A DNA stretch of 64,000 bases from Gorsachius magnificus. Lineage: Eukaryota; Chordata; Aves; Pelecaniformes; Ardeidae. Location: the NCBI GenBank assembly GCA_034008185.1, contig CM067104.1, positions 124,001 through 188,000 of the forward strand. The letters are read 5' to 3'. Position numbers and translations under genes: made by a program. Below, one piece after another: positions 30,606-43,688 of this stretch; positions within the stretch are counted from its first letter, which is position 1; each line of letters opens with the position of its first letter. The notes under the pieces are model-generated. The model was given only the letters and a program-made list of their open reading frames with translations, searched no databases and was not told where the DNA came from.

Positions 30606-32377
30606 TGCCCTGATTTGTTTCTGGGGGGCTGGGGGAAGGAGGGGATGAGCTGGGGGGGTGCAATGTCCCCCAAATCACGGGGCTGGGCAGCCAGCCCTCC
30701 CTGCCCATGTCCATCCACCCTGTCTGTCCAACTGCCACCACCCCATCCACTCACCTCCCTGTTCCATGTCCATCAGCCCCTCCAGCCATCTGTCCGTCCA
30801 TCCTTCTGCTCTGTTCCCCTGCCCTCCCCTCCCCTCTGTCATCCCCTCCCCGCAGACCCCCTTCTTTCTCCGGTCCTGCCTGTCTCCAGCCCAGCCTCCC
30901 TGCCACCTCTCCCAGCCGGGGCGTCCATCCCCATGGCTGGGGCGCCCATCACCATGGCACCTGGGCTGCTGCGGCATCCCCGGCGCTGGAATTTGCCGGG
31001 GCGGCAGGGCTGGTGCCGCCGGGGCCGGGCGTTGGGAGCGGCCACGGGAGGTACAAGACGGCAGACAGGGAATGAGCATCGTCCATCACCGCTCGGGCCG
31101 GGGCTGACGGCTCCCCTCGGCTCCGAGGGAGGAGGGGGGCTGGGGAGGGCACCGAGGTTATTGGGGCCAGGGCCAGGGGGGCCGGGACCGGCCACCAGCC
31201 CCACAGGCGGCCCTGCCCCCGTGCGTGAGGTCTGGCTGCAGCCGGAGCAAGGCCATGGCAAAGGCGGGGCTGGCAGGTGCCCCGCTGCTGTGGGCATCCC
31301 CCTGGGATGGGTTTTCCCCAGTATAAGGATCCCAGAGGGGTGGGCACAGCCCCAGGACGGGCAGCCCTGGGAAGAGCATCCCTCCGGGACAGGTATCCTG
31401 CTGGGACGGGTGTCCCGTTCGGGTGGGCATCCCCCCGGGACCCTCATGCACCTGCAGCACTGTAACTCCGCATCTTGGGGACGGGGCAGGGTGAAGCAAC
31501 GGGCTCCAACCCCTGTCCCCGTGTCCAGCACAGGGTGAACTATGGGGCCACAGTGACATCCAGCCACAGGGAGCGGGCACGGAGCCGTCCCTGCCCAGGG
31601 ACCCCAGGTCCTGGAAGCACCCACCTGCGGCAGGGGTCCCCACACCCTGGGCTGCCCCGTGGCCAGACCCGGGAACCTCGCAGGGCCCCTGGGGATCCGC
31701 AGTATCAAAGGCTGCGGGATGACGCTGCCACCGCCCAAAATATCCCCCGGAGCCGATAGTGGAAAAATTGATGTTTAGACCCAGAGGAGGGGGGGGGAAA
31801 AAACCCTGGGGGCCCCTGCTGTCCGTGCCAAGGTAAAAACACAGCCTGGCGTGGTGAAATAAAATAAAGAAATGTGAGAAAAAACGACTGGAAAGGAACA
31901 CAGCCCGAAATAACCCTCCGAGCATCTCCCGCCTGCCGGGAGTTATCTGCCTGCTAAATTCTGCACACGCACAGGGCATGAAAATAGCCTGTTTTCCTGT
32001 GGTAGGGAGTCAGGAATATAGATAATGACATTCTTATAAGTCACCTCTGTTACTCAGCTTTTCCTGCACGCCGGTGACCACTGGGCACCTCGGGCAGCCG
32101 CGACCCCCGGGTGGGCAGGGGCACCCCGGGCGCAGGGCGGGCGCCCAGCTGCAGGGTGCAGACCTCCCCGGCTTGTACAAATACACCCGGGCACTGGAAA
32201 TAGCTGCTGCCGCAGCGCGAGGGCCAGTGCAGGGACAGGGACAGGGACAGGGCGGTCCCACCCCGCGCCAGCCCCGTCACATCTGGGAAGCCGGGTAACA
32301 GCTGGATGGCGGCCGCAAGCTGGGCCTGCTGCGGGCTGGGCCCCCCCTGGCAAGGCTGGGGCGCGGGGGAGCTCTGC
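30606..32377. other. Intergenic region downstream of WNT1
   Basis: No gene is supported. The first kilobase is GC-rich with C-rich imperfect repeats (about 30700-30900). At about 31735-32050 composition drops to AT-rich sequence with GATA-type cores (AGATAATGAC) and runs of A, a possible regulatory patch. Confidence 0.5.
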
Positions 32378-32715
32378 CCAGGGGTGTGGGACAGAGGGAC
32401 AGAGTCATGCCCTGAGGTGTGGGACAGAGGGACAGGAGAGTACCCAGGGGTGTGGGACAGAGGGACAGGAGAGTGCCTGGAGGTGCAGGACAGAGGGACA
32501 GACCCAGCCCAGAGGCGTGGGACAGAGGGAAGGAACAGTGCCCGAAGTTTCAGGACAGATGGACAGGATAGCACACAGAAGTGAAGGACAGAGGGGCAGA
32601 GTCACTTCCAGAGGTGTGGGACAGAGGGATGCTGTCATTCCCAGAGGTGTAGGACAGAAGGACAGAGCCATGCCCAGGGGTACAGGACAGAGGGACAGAG
32701 CCAAGCCCAGCTGCA
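32378..32715 (+). repeat. About 40-bp minisatellite (GGACAGAGGGACAGA family)
   Basis: Roughly eight and a half diverged copies of a unit built on GAGGTGTGGGACAGAGGGACAGAG followed by a variable CATGCCC/CTGCC segment. Repeated ORFs on both strands are repeat artefacts. Confidence 0.85.
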
Positions 32716-32999
32716 TGGGTTGGCCGGTGGCACCAGCGCACCTGCGGGACTGTCCCCATCCCGTCCCCATCCCTTCCCCATCCCATGCCCTGTTAACCAT
32801 CAGAAGTGGCACAGCCCCGTCCCGGCTCCCCTCCCCTCCGGTCGGCGTGGGCCTGCGTCCCGCCAGCGCCCGGCTTGTCCGGCCGCCCCCCCTGGCAGCC
32901 GCATTCCTCCGGCGCGGGGCCATCGCGCCCAGCAACCGTGGCAGGGCTGGCCTCTAATCCCCGGGCATGCCAGCCCCGGGGGGACCGTCGCCGTCACCC

Positions 33000-33270
33000 A
33001 CTCCCCGATAGGTGACCAATGCCCGAGACGAACAATTAGGGACAAAGCCAGAGCCGCCGGGGGCTAACGCCGGCCTTCACGGGTGCCTTGTGCGGCATTC
33101 GGCGAGTTTAATGAATTGTCCATCACTCCTTTCAGCTCCGCTCGCCCGGGCTGGATTAATCTGAGAAGCCGCAGTGGGGAAGGAGCCACTAAGCCTGTAT
33201 TTATTACTCTGCCATTGTAACTAATTGAGGTAATTATCTGTGACTCCAACCCCGCGCAACAATGCCGCAT
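33000..33270 (+). promoter_or_regulatory. Homeodomain/SOX motif cluster 3' of WNT1 (candidate enhancer)
   Basis: A 270-bp AT-rich island in GC-rich intergenic DNA holds AACAATTAG (about 33031), TTTAATGAATTG (about 33107), GGATTAAT (OTX-type, 33153-33160), TATTTATTAC (about 33199), CCATTGT (SOX, 33213-33219) and the double homeodomain site CTAATTGAGGTAATTATC (33221-33238). It lies about 3 kb downstream of WNT1, the side on which the mouse Wnt1 neural enhancer was mapped. Enhancer function is inferred. Confidence 0.5.
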
Positions 33271-33329
33271 TCACCGCACCCCCTTCCCGCCGGCTCCTCC
33301 GCGCGGCCTGGGAGAGCTGGCACCATGGC

Positions 33330-33700
33330 CGGCACTGCGTGGCCACCACACCTGGGGATGTGGCCGAGGCTGGTGGCCACCGTGCTGCAGGGACACGGTT
33401 GGCACGGTGGGGGGGGGGGGGCGTGGCACGGCTGGCACCGCGTGGCCGTGGTGTGGCCGGCACCGCGTGCACACAGGAGCCACCGCTCTGTGGGGATGCG
33501 GCCAGCGCTGCTGGCACACGTGGGTCATGGCGTGGCCAGTGCCAGCTGCACACGTGGGTCACGGCTCTCTGGGGACACTGCGGGCTGGCCTGTGACCGGG
33601 GGGCATGACCATCGTGCTCTGGGGACACTGCCAGCACCGGTGACACACATGGGTCGCGGCTTTCTTGGGGACACCGGCACCTGCGTGGCTGTGGCCACCG
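33330..33700 (+). repeat. Imperfect TGGCACCGCGTGGCC/CACACGTGGGTCA repeats
   Basis: Diverged tandem copies of phrases such as GCACACGTGGGTCATGG and TCTGGGGACACTGC recur every 60-70 bases. Open frames on both strands are composition artefacts. Confidence 0.55.
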
Positions 33701-34633
33701 CCGGCTCCCGGCTGGGACCCACAGGGCAGGGTCCCCCTCACGTCCCCGCCGCACCCGGGGCGGGACCCCCGGGGACCCCCGGTGCCCCCGGTCCGGGCGG
33801 TCACCGGCAGCGCGGCGACACCTGGCGGCGGCGGGCGGGACCGCGCCCCGTCCGGGACACCGGTACCGGGTGGGACCTCCCGGTCCCACGTGTGGGCACC
33901 CCCGCGGCTGCTCCCCCCCCCACCCCAGCCCCGCAGGGACCCCGGGCGGGCCCCGGGCTGCGGCGGATTTTGGGGGGCGGCGGGAGGCGGGGGGGCCCGG
34001 GGGGGCGGCGCGGCGCCAGCGCAGCCCGAATTAGAGGTGATTTTCTCGGCGGGGAGCGGGAGGGGTTTGGGCCGGAGCTGAGCCCACGGAAAGGGCCGCG
34101 CCGCCTTCCCCCCCCCGGGCTGCGCGGGCAGCGTGCCCGGCCGTGCCAAACCGTGCCAAGCCATGCTGTGCCGCACCAAGCTGAGCCGGGCCAGGCTGTG
34201 CCGGGCCGTGGGGCTGAGCAGTGCCTGGCTACAGCCAGTGTGGCAAGGGCCGAGCCGGCCGGGTCCGCCCCGTGCCGAGCTGTGCTGTACTGTGCCAGGC
34301 CATACCGTGCCCTGCCAGGAACCCCCGGGGCGGCTGGGGCAGGACCACGGCCTGGTGGGCTCATGGCCATGCCACGGTGGGCTCGGGTCCCCGGCACGGC
34401 TTGGGTCAGGCCTTGGTGCCGTGCTGGGCACCTGAGGCCACGCGCCAGGATGGGGGACGTGTGGGGTGACGTGGCCCTGGGGCTGCCCTCTGAGCGGCCC
34501 CCCCCCAGGGCGCGGGAGGCCCTGGACGCCTGGGTCCCCCCGCTGCGCTGGCTGCCCCGCGCCGTGACCTCCCGGCCGGTGTCACCGGGATAATGACAGG
34601 GTCGCGCAGGGGGGCGGGGGAGGAGCCGGTTTT
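33701..34633. other. Intergenic GC-rich sequence, no gene seen
   Basis: This stretch holds C- and G-runs and a short GTGCCAAGCC/CCGTGCC repeat (about 34133-34320). No exon with homology or splice structure is evident. Confidence 0.5.
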
Positions 34634-34662
34634 AAATAACGTGCAAATTGGACACGTTATTT
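34634..34662. other. 10-bp dyad AAATAACGTG / CACGTTATTT with 9-bp spacer
   Basis: Perfect inverted repeat (34634-34643 and 34653-34662) in an AT patch within GC-rich DNA, spacer CAAATTGGA. The ACGTG half-sites resemble bZIP or bHLH half-sites. Possibly a dimer-binding element. Confidence 0.6.
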
Positions 34663-35086
34663 GTGCGGTTTCCTCTGGCTGCGGGGATCCTCTCCCCCCC
34701 CCGCAGTGTGACTAAGAGGTGGTGGCTGTTGGGGGGGACGGTCCCCCCCCGTGACTCACCCGGGGTCCCCCCCCGGCCATGACGTGGGGCCAGTGGCCAT
34801 GGGCCAACCCTGCTGCACTCACCTACTCATTATGGGGGACCCGCGGGGGGGGAGGCTGGGTGAGTCCCACCCGCGCCGTGACGCACAGTGGCGCCCACCG
34901 GGACGCCCGGGGCCTCTGGCTGACTCTGGGGGTGTCCGGATGCTTGGGGCCTGGCTGGGGTGAGTGGGGGTGGAGTGGGGGGTGCAGGGGGGGGCTGGGG
35001 AGGGCGATGGTCCCCATGGGGGGCTGGGCCCCCCCTCACCGCAAAGACACAAGGGGCAGAGGCGGCCGCACCGCGATCCCGCAGCC

Positions 35087-35092
35087 TTTATT
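35087..35092 (-). terminator. DDN: DDN polyadenylation signal AATAAA
   Basis: AATAAA on the minus strand about 100 bases after the dendrin-like stop codon. It implies a compact 3' UTR (about 35070-35195) and supports transcription of this locus. Confidence 0.65.
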
Positions 35093-35195
35093 GGGGTCAG
35101 CCCGCCGGAACCACAGCCCCCAGCCCTGCCCCCGCAAGGGCCACACCCCATCAAGCCCCACCCCGAGGGAGCCACACCCTGCCAAGCCCCGCCCC

Positions 35196-36340
35196 TCAGG
35201 CCCGGGGGGGGCTGGCAGCCCCCGGGGGGGCCCCGGTGCTCTCCAGGCTGCTGCTGCTGCTGCTGGGCGGGCGGCCGGCAGCCTCGCGCAGCGCCTGGGC
35301 GTACAGTGCCGGCCGCCGCGGGGGGGGCCGGCCCCGGGGACCCCCACACCCCCCCGGGCTCCGCCAGGGACTGCGGGGGGGTTCCTGGGGGGGTGAGGGT
35401 GCTGCTGGTGGGGTGGCAGCCTTGGGGGCTGCCAGGGGGCTGCCCAGGGGGGCGGTGGGCCCCGGGGATCCCCCAGCGTAGCGGACCTGCTCCCGCTGTG
35501 GGGGGGGGCCACGACGCGGGTGGCATCGATGAGGATGTGTCCCCCCGTCCCCCGCCGCCCCCTGCCGTGCCCCAGGACCCGCTCCCGGCCGGCTGCCGCC
35601 CGGGGCAGTGTCTGGCTGTGCCAGGGGGTGCTGGGCCCCCCCAGGGATGGCTGCATCCCGCGGGGCTGCCGGTGCCCGGCCTCAGTGGCCGCCCGAGGCA
35701 GTGTGTGGCTCCAGCCTCCCGGCACAGCCCCACGGCCCCGGGGTGCTGGTGGGGGGCTGCGCGGTCCCCGGGGGGCTGGAACTGCAGGGTGCGGTGGGGA
35801 GCGTCGTAGGCGGGGGGCGAGATGTAGGGGGGCGGCCCCCCCCGGCGAGCGTGGGCCGCCTGCACCCGCGCATGTGGGCTGCGTAGCGGGGGGGCCCGCC
35901 TCCCCCCCGGCAGCGGGGGACGGGGTGCGCCGGGGTCTGCTGTCCCCCGTCCCCTCAGGCTGTCTCGGGGGACAACAGGTGGGGGGTGCCCGGGGCTGGG
36001 TCTCGTGCCCTGGAGGGGCCGGGGTGGCGAAGTCCTGCAGGCGGCAGGGGGGAGCGGGGGGCACCGGGGGCCAGGGGGGGGCCAGCTCTGCCACGAAGCG
36101 CTTCTCCAGGTACCTGCAAGACAGAGAGGGGGGGGGGAAGGGGGGGGGGGGCCGCCCAGGCGGGGACCGGGCTGTGGGATGGACCCCCCCACCCTGCCCG
36201 TCCCCACTCACGCGTACTCCCCGGCGATGCGGCGGTAGGTCCAGGGGGGCGCGGGCCGGCACCCCGCGGCCATGCCCGGGGGCCAGCCACCGTGTCGATC
36301 TCCACCAGCAGCAGCTTGGCCCCGGCCCGCTCCGGCCCCC
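35196..36340 (-). CDS. DDN: Dendrin-like gene with frame disruptions
   Basis: Dendrin is a proline-rich protein of dendrites, synapses and podocyte slit diaphragms that binds WW-domain partners through PPxY motifs. Two coding exons are visible: one ending at 36212 (KLLLVEIDTV, TYRRIAGEYA; 5' limit undefined) and 35196-36113 (YLEKRFVAEL to stop). Dendrin hallmarks appear in order: PPPYISPPAYDAPHRTL (two PPxY-type motifs, about 35777-35840), HTLPR (about 35700), HSQTLPR (about 35605), ILIDATRVV (about 35520) and YAQALREA (about 35290). These lie in three different reading frames, so the sequence as given does not encode one protein. The position between WNT1 and PRKAG1 is exactly that of mammalian DDN. 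Either small indels in the G/C runs broke the assembly, or the gene is decaying. I favour sequence error because motifs and the polyA signal are intact. Confidence 0.75.
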
Positions 36341-36990
36341 CGGCCCCGGGGGGGCCCCGGGGGGCCAGGAGGGCCCCGCAGCCACGCGCTCACCAGAGCC
36401 TCGGCGGAGCCACGCGCCCGCCTGCACACGCGCGTGGCCACCACCACACGTGCACCCCCCGGGACCCCGCACCCTGCCTGGGGCCCTGCCAGGCCAGGGC
36501 CGTGGGGCTCCCCCAGGGCGCCCCGGGGGGGGCCCCCCGGGGGCCCCCCCCCCGCGACAAGCGAGGGAGCCGGGTTTGAGTGCTGCAGCCCACGCGGGCT
36601 CCGAGAGGAGCTTAGCAACCCTCCGGCGGCGGCATGGCAACGGCACCGGCACCGGCACCAGCAGCGAACCCAGGCATCCTGGCTGCCAGTGACCCCCACC
36701 AGCACCCCACATCCCCCCCCCCCACACCCTGAGTGCTGCCCTCCAGCCGCCCCCTCCCCAACACCCCCCACTCACCGTGGTCACCACTGGGAGGGTCCCC
36801 GTGTCCCACCGGGTCCCCGTCCCGTCCCCAATCCCGGCCTTTTAGAAAAACCACAGGCGGAACAAACAGGGATTTAGGGTCTGGGTGAGCTCAGCAGATT
36901 CCCCCTGTCCCGCACCCCCTCTCCAGGCACCCCCCTCCTCAGCACCAGTGGCTGGTGCCCCCCAAGCGCCCTGCGCTGTGGCCAGGTTGG
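36341..36990 (-). other. DDN upstream region and spacer to PRKAG1
   Basis: GC-rich sequence upstream of the recognisable DDN exon probably contains its first-exon start and promoter, but no start codon can be chosen. The last 150 bases adjoin the PRKAG1 3' end. Confidence 0.4.
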
Positions 36991-37013
36991 TGCCAGGTCT
37001 GTGTTTATTCGTG

Positions 37014-37019
37014 GTTTCT
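37014..37019 (-). terminator. PRKAG1: PRKAG1 polyadenylation signal AATAAA
   Basis: TTTATT on the plus strand, about 410 bases beyond the PRKAG1 stop, gives a canonical signal on the minus strand in an AT-richer patch. Confidence 0.75.
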
Positions 37020-37427
37020 CTCCACACATGAAGCGGTGGGGGTGCGGGGGGGCCCGGGGGGGGGGGGCCCCTGAAACCCCGGGTGGGGTGAGGGGGACGA
37101 GGGTCCGTGCAGGGAATGGCCCTGGCCTGGAGGTGGCCAAACCCGGCCCTGTGCCCCGGGGGGGTTGGGGGCCGCCCCCAGCACCCACCGCCCAGCTAAT
37201 GTGGCCCCAGGGCACAGGGCGCAGCATGGGGGGAGACGCAGGCTCTCCCCGCCCAGGGAAGGGCTGGGGCCGCGTGGGGCTGCCCCACAGCTGGAGGTTA
37301 TTGCTGGACACTGCTGGTGAGTGGGGCCCCCACCCCGGGCGTCCCCGCCAGCCCTGGGGGGACATGGCGTGGCAGGAGAGGGAGGGTGGGGGCACTGGGA
37401 AGGGCTGAATCTCCCTCCCCCACCGCT

Positions 37428-40110
<2,683 letters not shown>

Positions 40111-40439
40111 GGCCCCCGGTCCGTCCCGCCGCCGCCACCCCACTTCCGCCCGGCGCCTGGCACCGACTTCCGCCAGCACCACCCACGTGACCGGAAGCGC
40201 AGGGCCCGCGTGACCCATGACCGCAGGGTGACCTTTCCCCTCCCGCCGGGTCACGGCTGCCCCGGGGCGGGGGGAACCGGACACTGGGGGGGGGGGGGGG
40301 GTGTTTGTCCCAGAGAACCGGGGGAGGGGCGAGAGCTCGGGGTCCCCTGGAGGAGGGGTCACAAACCCGGGGGGGGGGGGCGGCCCCCACTCCCCGGAGC
40401 CCCCCGGCCCCCCCGGGCCCCCCAGGGAGGGAGGAGGCC
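40111..40439 (-). promoter_or_regulatory. PRKAG1: PRKAG1 promoter region between PRKAG1 and KMT2D
   Basis: About 330 bases separate the PRKAG1 start codon from the KMT2D 3' end. The half nearest PRKAG1 contains ACTTCCG-type ETS cores (about 40141-40146 and 40168-40173) and CACGTGACC (about 40184), typical of housekeeping promoters. Confidence 0.5.
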
Positions 40440-40621
40440 GCCTGGCTTCTCACGCGCTTTATTTTAAAATAACATCCAGTGGTTTCGTATTGGTAAAAAC
40501 GGGATTCCTCCGCGCCCGGCTCTGTACAGCTCTGAAAGTTAAATTTCTCGTATATTTTCTGTTAAAACTTTCTCCGGCCCCGCCCCCACTCTCGCTTTTT
40601 TGTCTTTTTTTTTTTTTTTTT

Positions 40622-40657
<36 letters not shown>

Positions 40658-42317
40658 ATTTTTACCTTAAACCTCTGTTGCAGCTTTGACGAGTTGCAGA
40701 AGCAGCTTTAAAGATCGCCCCGGCCCTGCCCGGCCCCCCCTACGCTGCCCCCACCACGCACAGGGAGTAGGGGGGGGACACCCTGACCCCCTCAGCCCCC
40801 CCACGCCAAGGGGACCAGAACCCCCCCCGGGGTGGGGTGGGGAGCAGGAGGGTCCCCCCCTTGCCGTGCATTTGTGCGTTAAGAGATCCCCGCTCCCCCG
40901 AGCATCCCCATGGGGTCCCCCCCAGCGAGGGGGGTGCAGGCGGTGGCCCCGGGGCAGGGGGACCAGGGCTGGGCGAGGGGGGGCCCGGCCCCTAATGCCC
41001 ACTCGCTGCTTCACTCTCCGAGGCTGCCCCTGCCTGGCAGGAGGCTCCAGACACACACCCCCCCCAGCTTTGCACCCCTCGGAGATTGGGTTTAAAAAAC
41101 GCCGCGGGCCCCCCTTGCCCCTGCACCCCAAATCTCAGCCCAGCAGAGCACAAAGGGCCCCTCCCCAGTATATACAATATAAGGTATAAATAGATAAATA
41201 ACCTTCGCCCCCCCCCACGCCGACCGCAGCCGCACGCAGCCCCAGCCCCGGGTGCTGTGGGTGAGTTGGGGGGGGGGGGTCCCCACCTGTCGCTGCCAGC
41301 CCCCCCCAGCGCTGGGGGAAGGGGTCCGGCTCCCCCATCCCTGTCCCCACCGCATGCCTTGGCACATCGCACGGCTGGGACCTCCCAGGGAGGGGGGGAC
41401 GACAAGGATAGGGGTCCCCCTGTGCAACCCCCCCCTTCCCAGGGACCCACTTCTGCAGCCATATCCGGAGGAGGGGGACGGGGGGCCGTGTCCCCTGGAG
41501 CCCAAGGGAGAGGGAAAGACCCCCCCCAGGGGCCAGCTCTGGCAGCAGGAGGCTCTGCCCGGCTGGGTGGGGGTGGGGTGGGGGGGGCTCACATTTAAAA
41601 ACAAAAATTTAAAAAAAAAAAAAAAGGAAAAAAATAATAAAAAAAAAAATCTGACACTGAAATGAGGTAGGTTTGGGTGCAGAAGCTCCTTGCGTCTGCC
41701 GGGGGCCCTCGCCGCAGGCGCCTCCTCCCGCGCTGCCGCGCTCCGGGGTCTCGTCCACACGCACAAACAAAAAGAGATCAAAGAGGAACCGAGCGAGCTC
41801 TGGCCGCCGCAGCGCGACGGGGCAGAGCCCGGATTGTCGAGCTCAAGGAGTCCGTGTTACCTTGGTAATTAGCGAGCAAATATTATTAGTTTTGTTTCTA
41901 AAAAAAAAAAAAAAAAAGAAAAAATAATTAAAAAAAAAATTATTCATCCTCCTCCTCCTCTTCCTCCTCCTCCGTCCAGGCCGGCTCCGAACTCGCTCCG
42001 GCTCCGCTGGGACCGCTCTGCTCCCCCGTGGCTCCCCCACAAGGGAGGCGGGCGGTGGGTGGGGGGGGGTGGGGGGGGTCTTGCTGGACCCCCCCCCCAC
42101 TTCCTTGCAGGACGAAGCAAAGAAAACCCTGAGTTGCCAGTTCGTCCGTCCGTCCGTCCCGCTTGGGCAGGGCCGGGGGCTCCGCGGCGGTCGCCCTCCC
42201 TGCCGGAGCCTCCGTGCCCCGGCCGCCGCCGCCTGCCCGGCCACCTCCCACGGCCCCGGGGGGGTCTTGGCGAGGTCTCCGAGGCGGGGGCCACGGCCCC
42301 CAGCCCCTGTTTCCCAG
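40440..42317 (-). other. KMT2D: KMT2D 3' UTR
   Basis: The 1.9-kb region after the KMT2D stop ends at an AATAAA (minus strand, 40458-40463). It contains long homopolymers: T runs on the plus strand at about 40606-40653 and A runs at about 41607-41650 and 41900-41940. No other gene is supported. Confidence 0.75.
40458..40463 (-). terminator. KMT2D: KMT2D polyadenylation signal AATAAA
   Basis: TTTATT on the plus strand; the first canonical signal downstream of the KMT2D stop in a suitable AT-rich context, about 350 bases before the PRKAG1 start codon. Confidence 0.7.
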
Positions 42318-43688
42318 CTAGTTCATCCACTTCCGGCAGTTCCAGGCTCCACAGTGGCAGGGGATCTTGTGCTGATCGTCCTCGAAGTCGAACTGGTAGT
42401 CGTAGGTGAGCTGGGGGGGGGAGCGGGGCGTCACCCATGGCTCGGCACAGAGCCCCAGCACCCCCTCAAACCCCTCCCGGCCACCCCATGCCCCTGCCTG
42501 ACCTCCTCCCCCTTGGGGATGCGCCGGCTGGAGATGATGATGATCTTGTCCTCCTTGTCGAAGGTCACGACTTCGGCCACGCAGTTCGGGGCACATGAGT
42601 GGTTGATGTACCTGGGGGTGGGGGACACACACAGCGGACAGAGAGGCACGGGGGTCAGCACCAACCCGGGGGGCAGGACAGATGGACAGCCCCTGCTCCC
42701 TCCAGGGGGGTCCCACTACCCCGAAGCCCCCCGCGCTCACCTGGCCGGGCCCCCCGTCAGCGTGGCGTCAATGACGTGCTCGTTGTTGATGCGGAACATG
42801 TAGATGCCACGATTCTGGGGAGGGAGAGGGTGTCAGGGGCCACACCAAGCCCCATCCCCAACCCACCCAAGTCCCCCCCACATCCCACCGGAGCCCCCCA
42901 GTGTCCAGCCAGAGCCCCACCTGCTCCTCATAGATCTTCTCCCGCCGGTTGGCCACCTCGTTGCGGATGATGGTGCCGATGTATTCGATGACCATGGTAT
43001 GCTTCTCAATGTCCTTGGCCGCGTAGAGCCCCAGCCCCTGGATGCGGGACCGTGCCAGGTAGACATTGTTCTTCCACTCCGTCTTCAGGCGCCGGTACTG
43101 GGAGGACTTGGAGTGCACGAACTGTTTGCTGTAGGGGGTGTTGGTCTCACCCGTGAACGTGCTCTGGTAGGCCTTGGACATGCTTGTGCTGTTCAGGGTG
43201 TGGGGCCTGCCGGGGAGGGCGAGAGGGAATCAGACCGGAGGGATCCCCAGGGATCTCAGCTCTCCCGCCGGATCCCAGCCCCGCTCACCGCTTGTAGTGG
43301 GTGAGGATCTTGGGCTCGGAGCGGGCGCAGCCGGTGGGGTTGATCATCAGCGGCAGCTCCATCAGCGGATGGCGCCCGTAGCGGAACAGGTAGTTCTGGC
43401 AGCTCTCGACGCCGGGCAGCTGCCGAGGAGGGAGCGGAGGGGCCGTGGGTTGAGCAGCCGCCCCCAGCCCCACAGCCCCCAGCCCCTTTCCCAGCAGGGC
43501 TGACCCCCGGTGCAGAGAGGAGCCCCCCACCCCCCTGCACCCAGGACCTACCGACTCGGCGATGCGCAGCACTGCGTGCACCGTGAGGCCAAAGAGCTCC
43601 TCACCCTTCAGGTACTCGGGGAAGAGTCGCAGCATGTCGGCTTCCTTCCTCATCATTGCCACCGGCTCAATGATCCGGTTCCAGACAG
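42318..43688 (-). CDS. KMT2D: KMT2D SET and post-SET exons
   Basis: Exons are 43552-43688, 43289-43419, 42921-43206, 42741-42814, 42503-42611 and 42318-42410. They encode the end of FYRC (EPVAMMRKEADMLRLFPEYL), the WDR5-interaction segment GCARSEPKILTH with its arginine, and SET: RSRIQGLGLYAAKDIEKHTM, YIGTIIRNEVANRREKIYEE, MFRINNEHVIDATLTG, the cofactor motif NHSCAPNC and the catalytic-tyrosine region ELTYDYQFDFED. Post-SET CHCGAWNCRKWMN ends in TAG. Every splice site is canonical. Confidence 0.98.

Noticed and set aside
33262..34593. A 443-codon plus-strand ORF in the WNT1-DDN interval
   Set aside because: Compositional; it crosses imperfect repeats, has no recognisable domain, and no gene is known at this position in other vertebrates.
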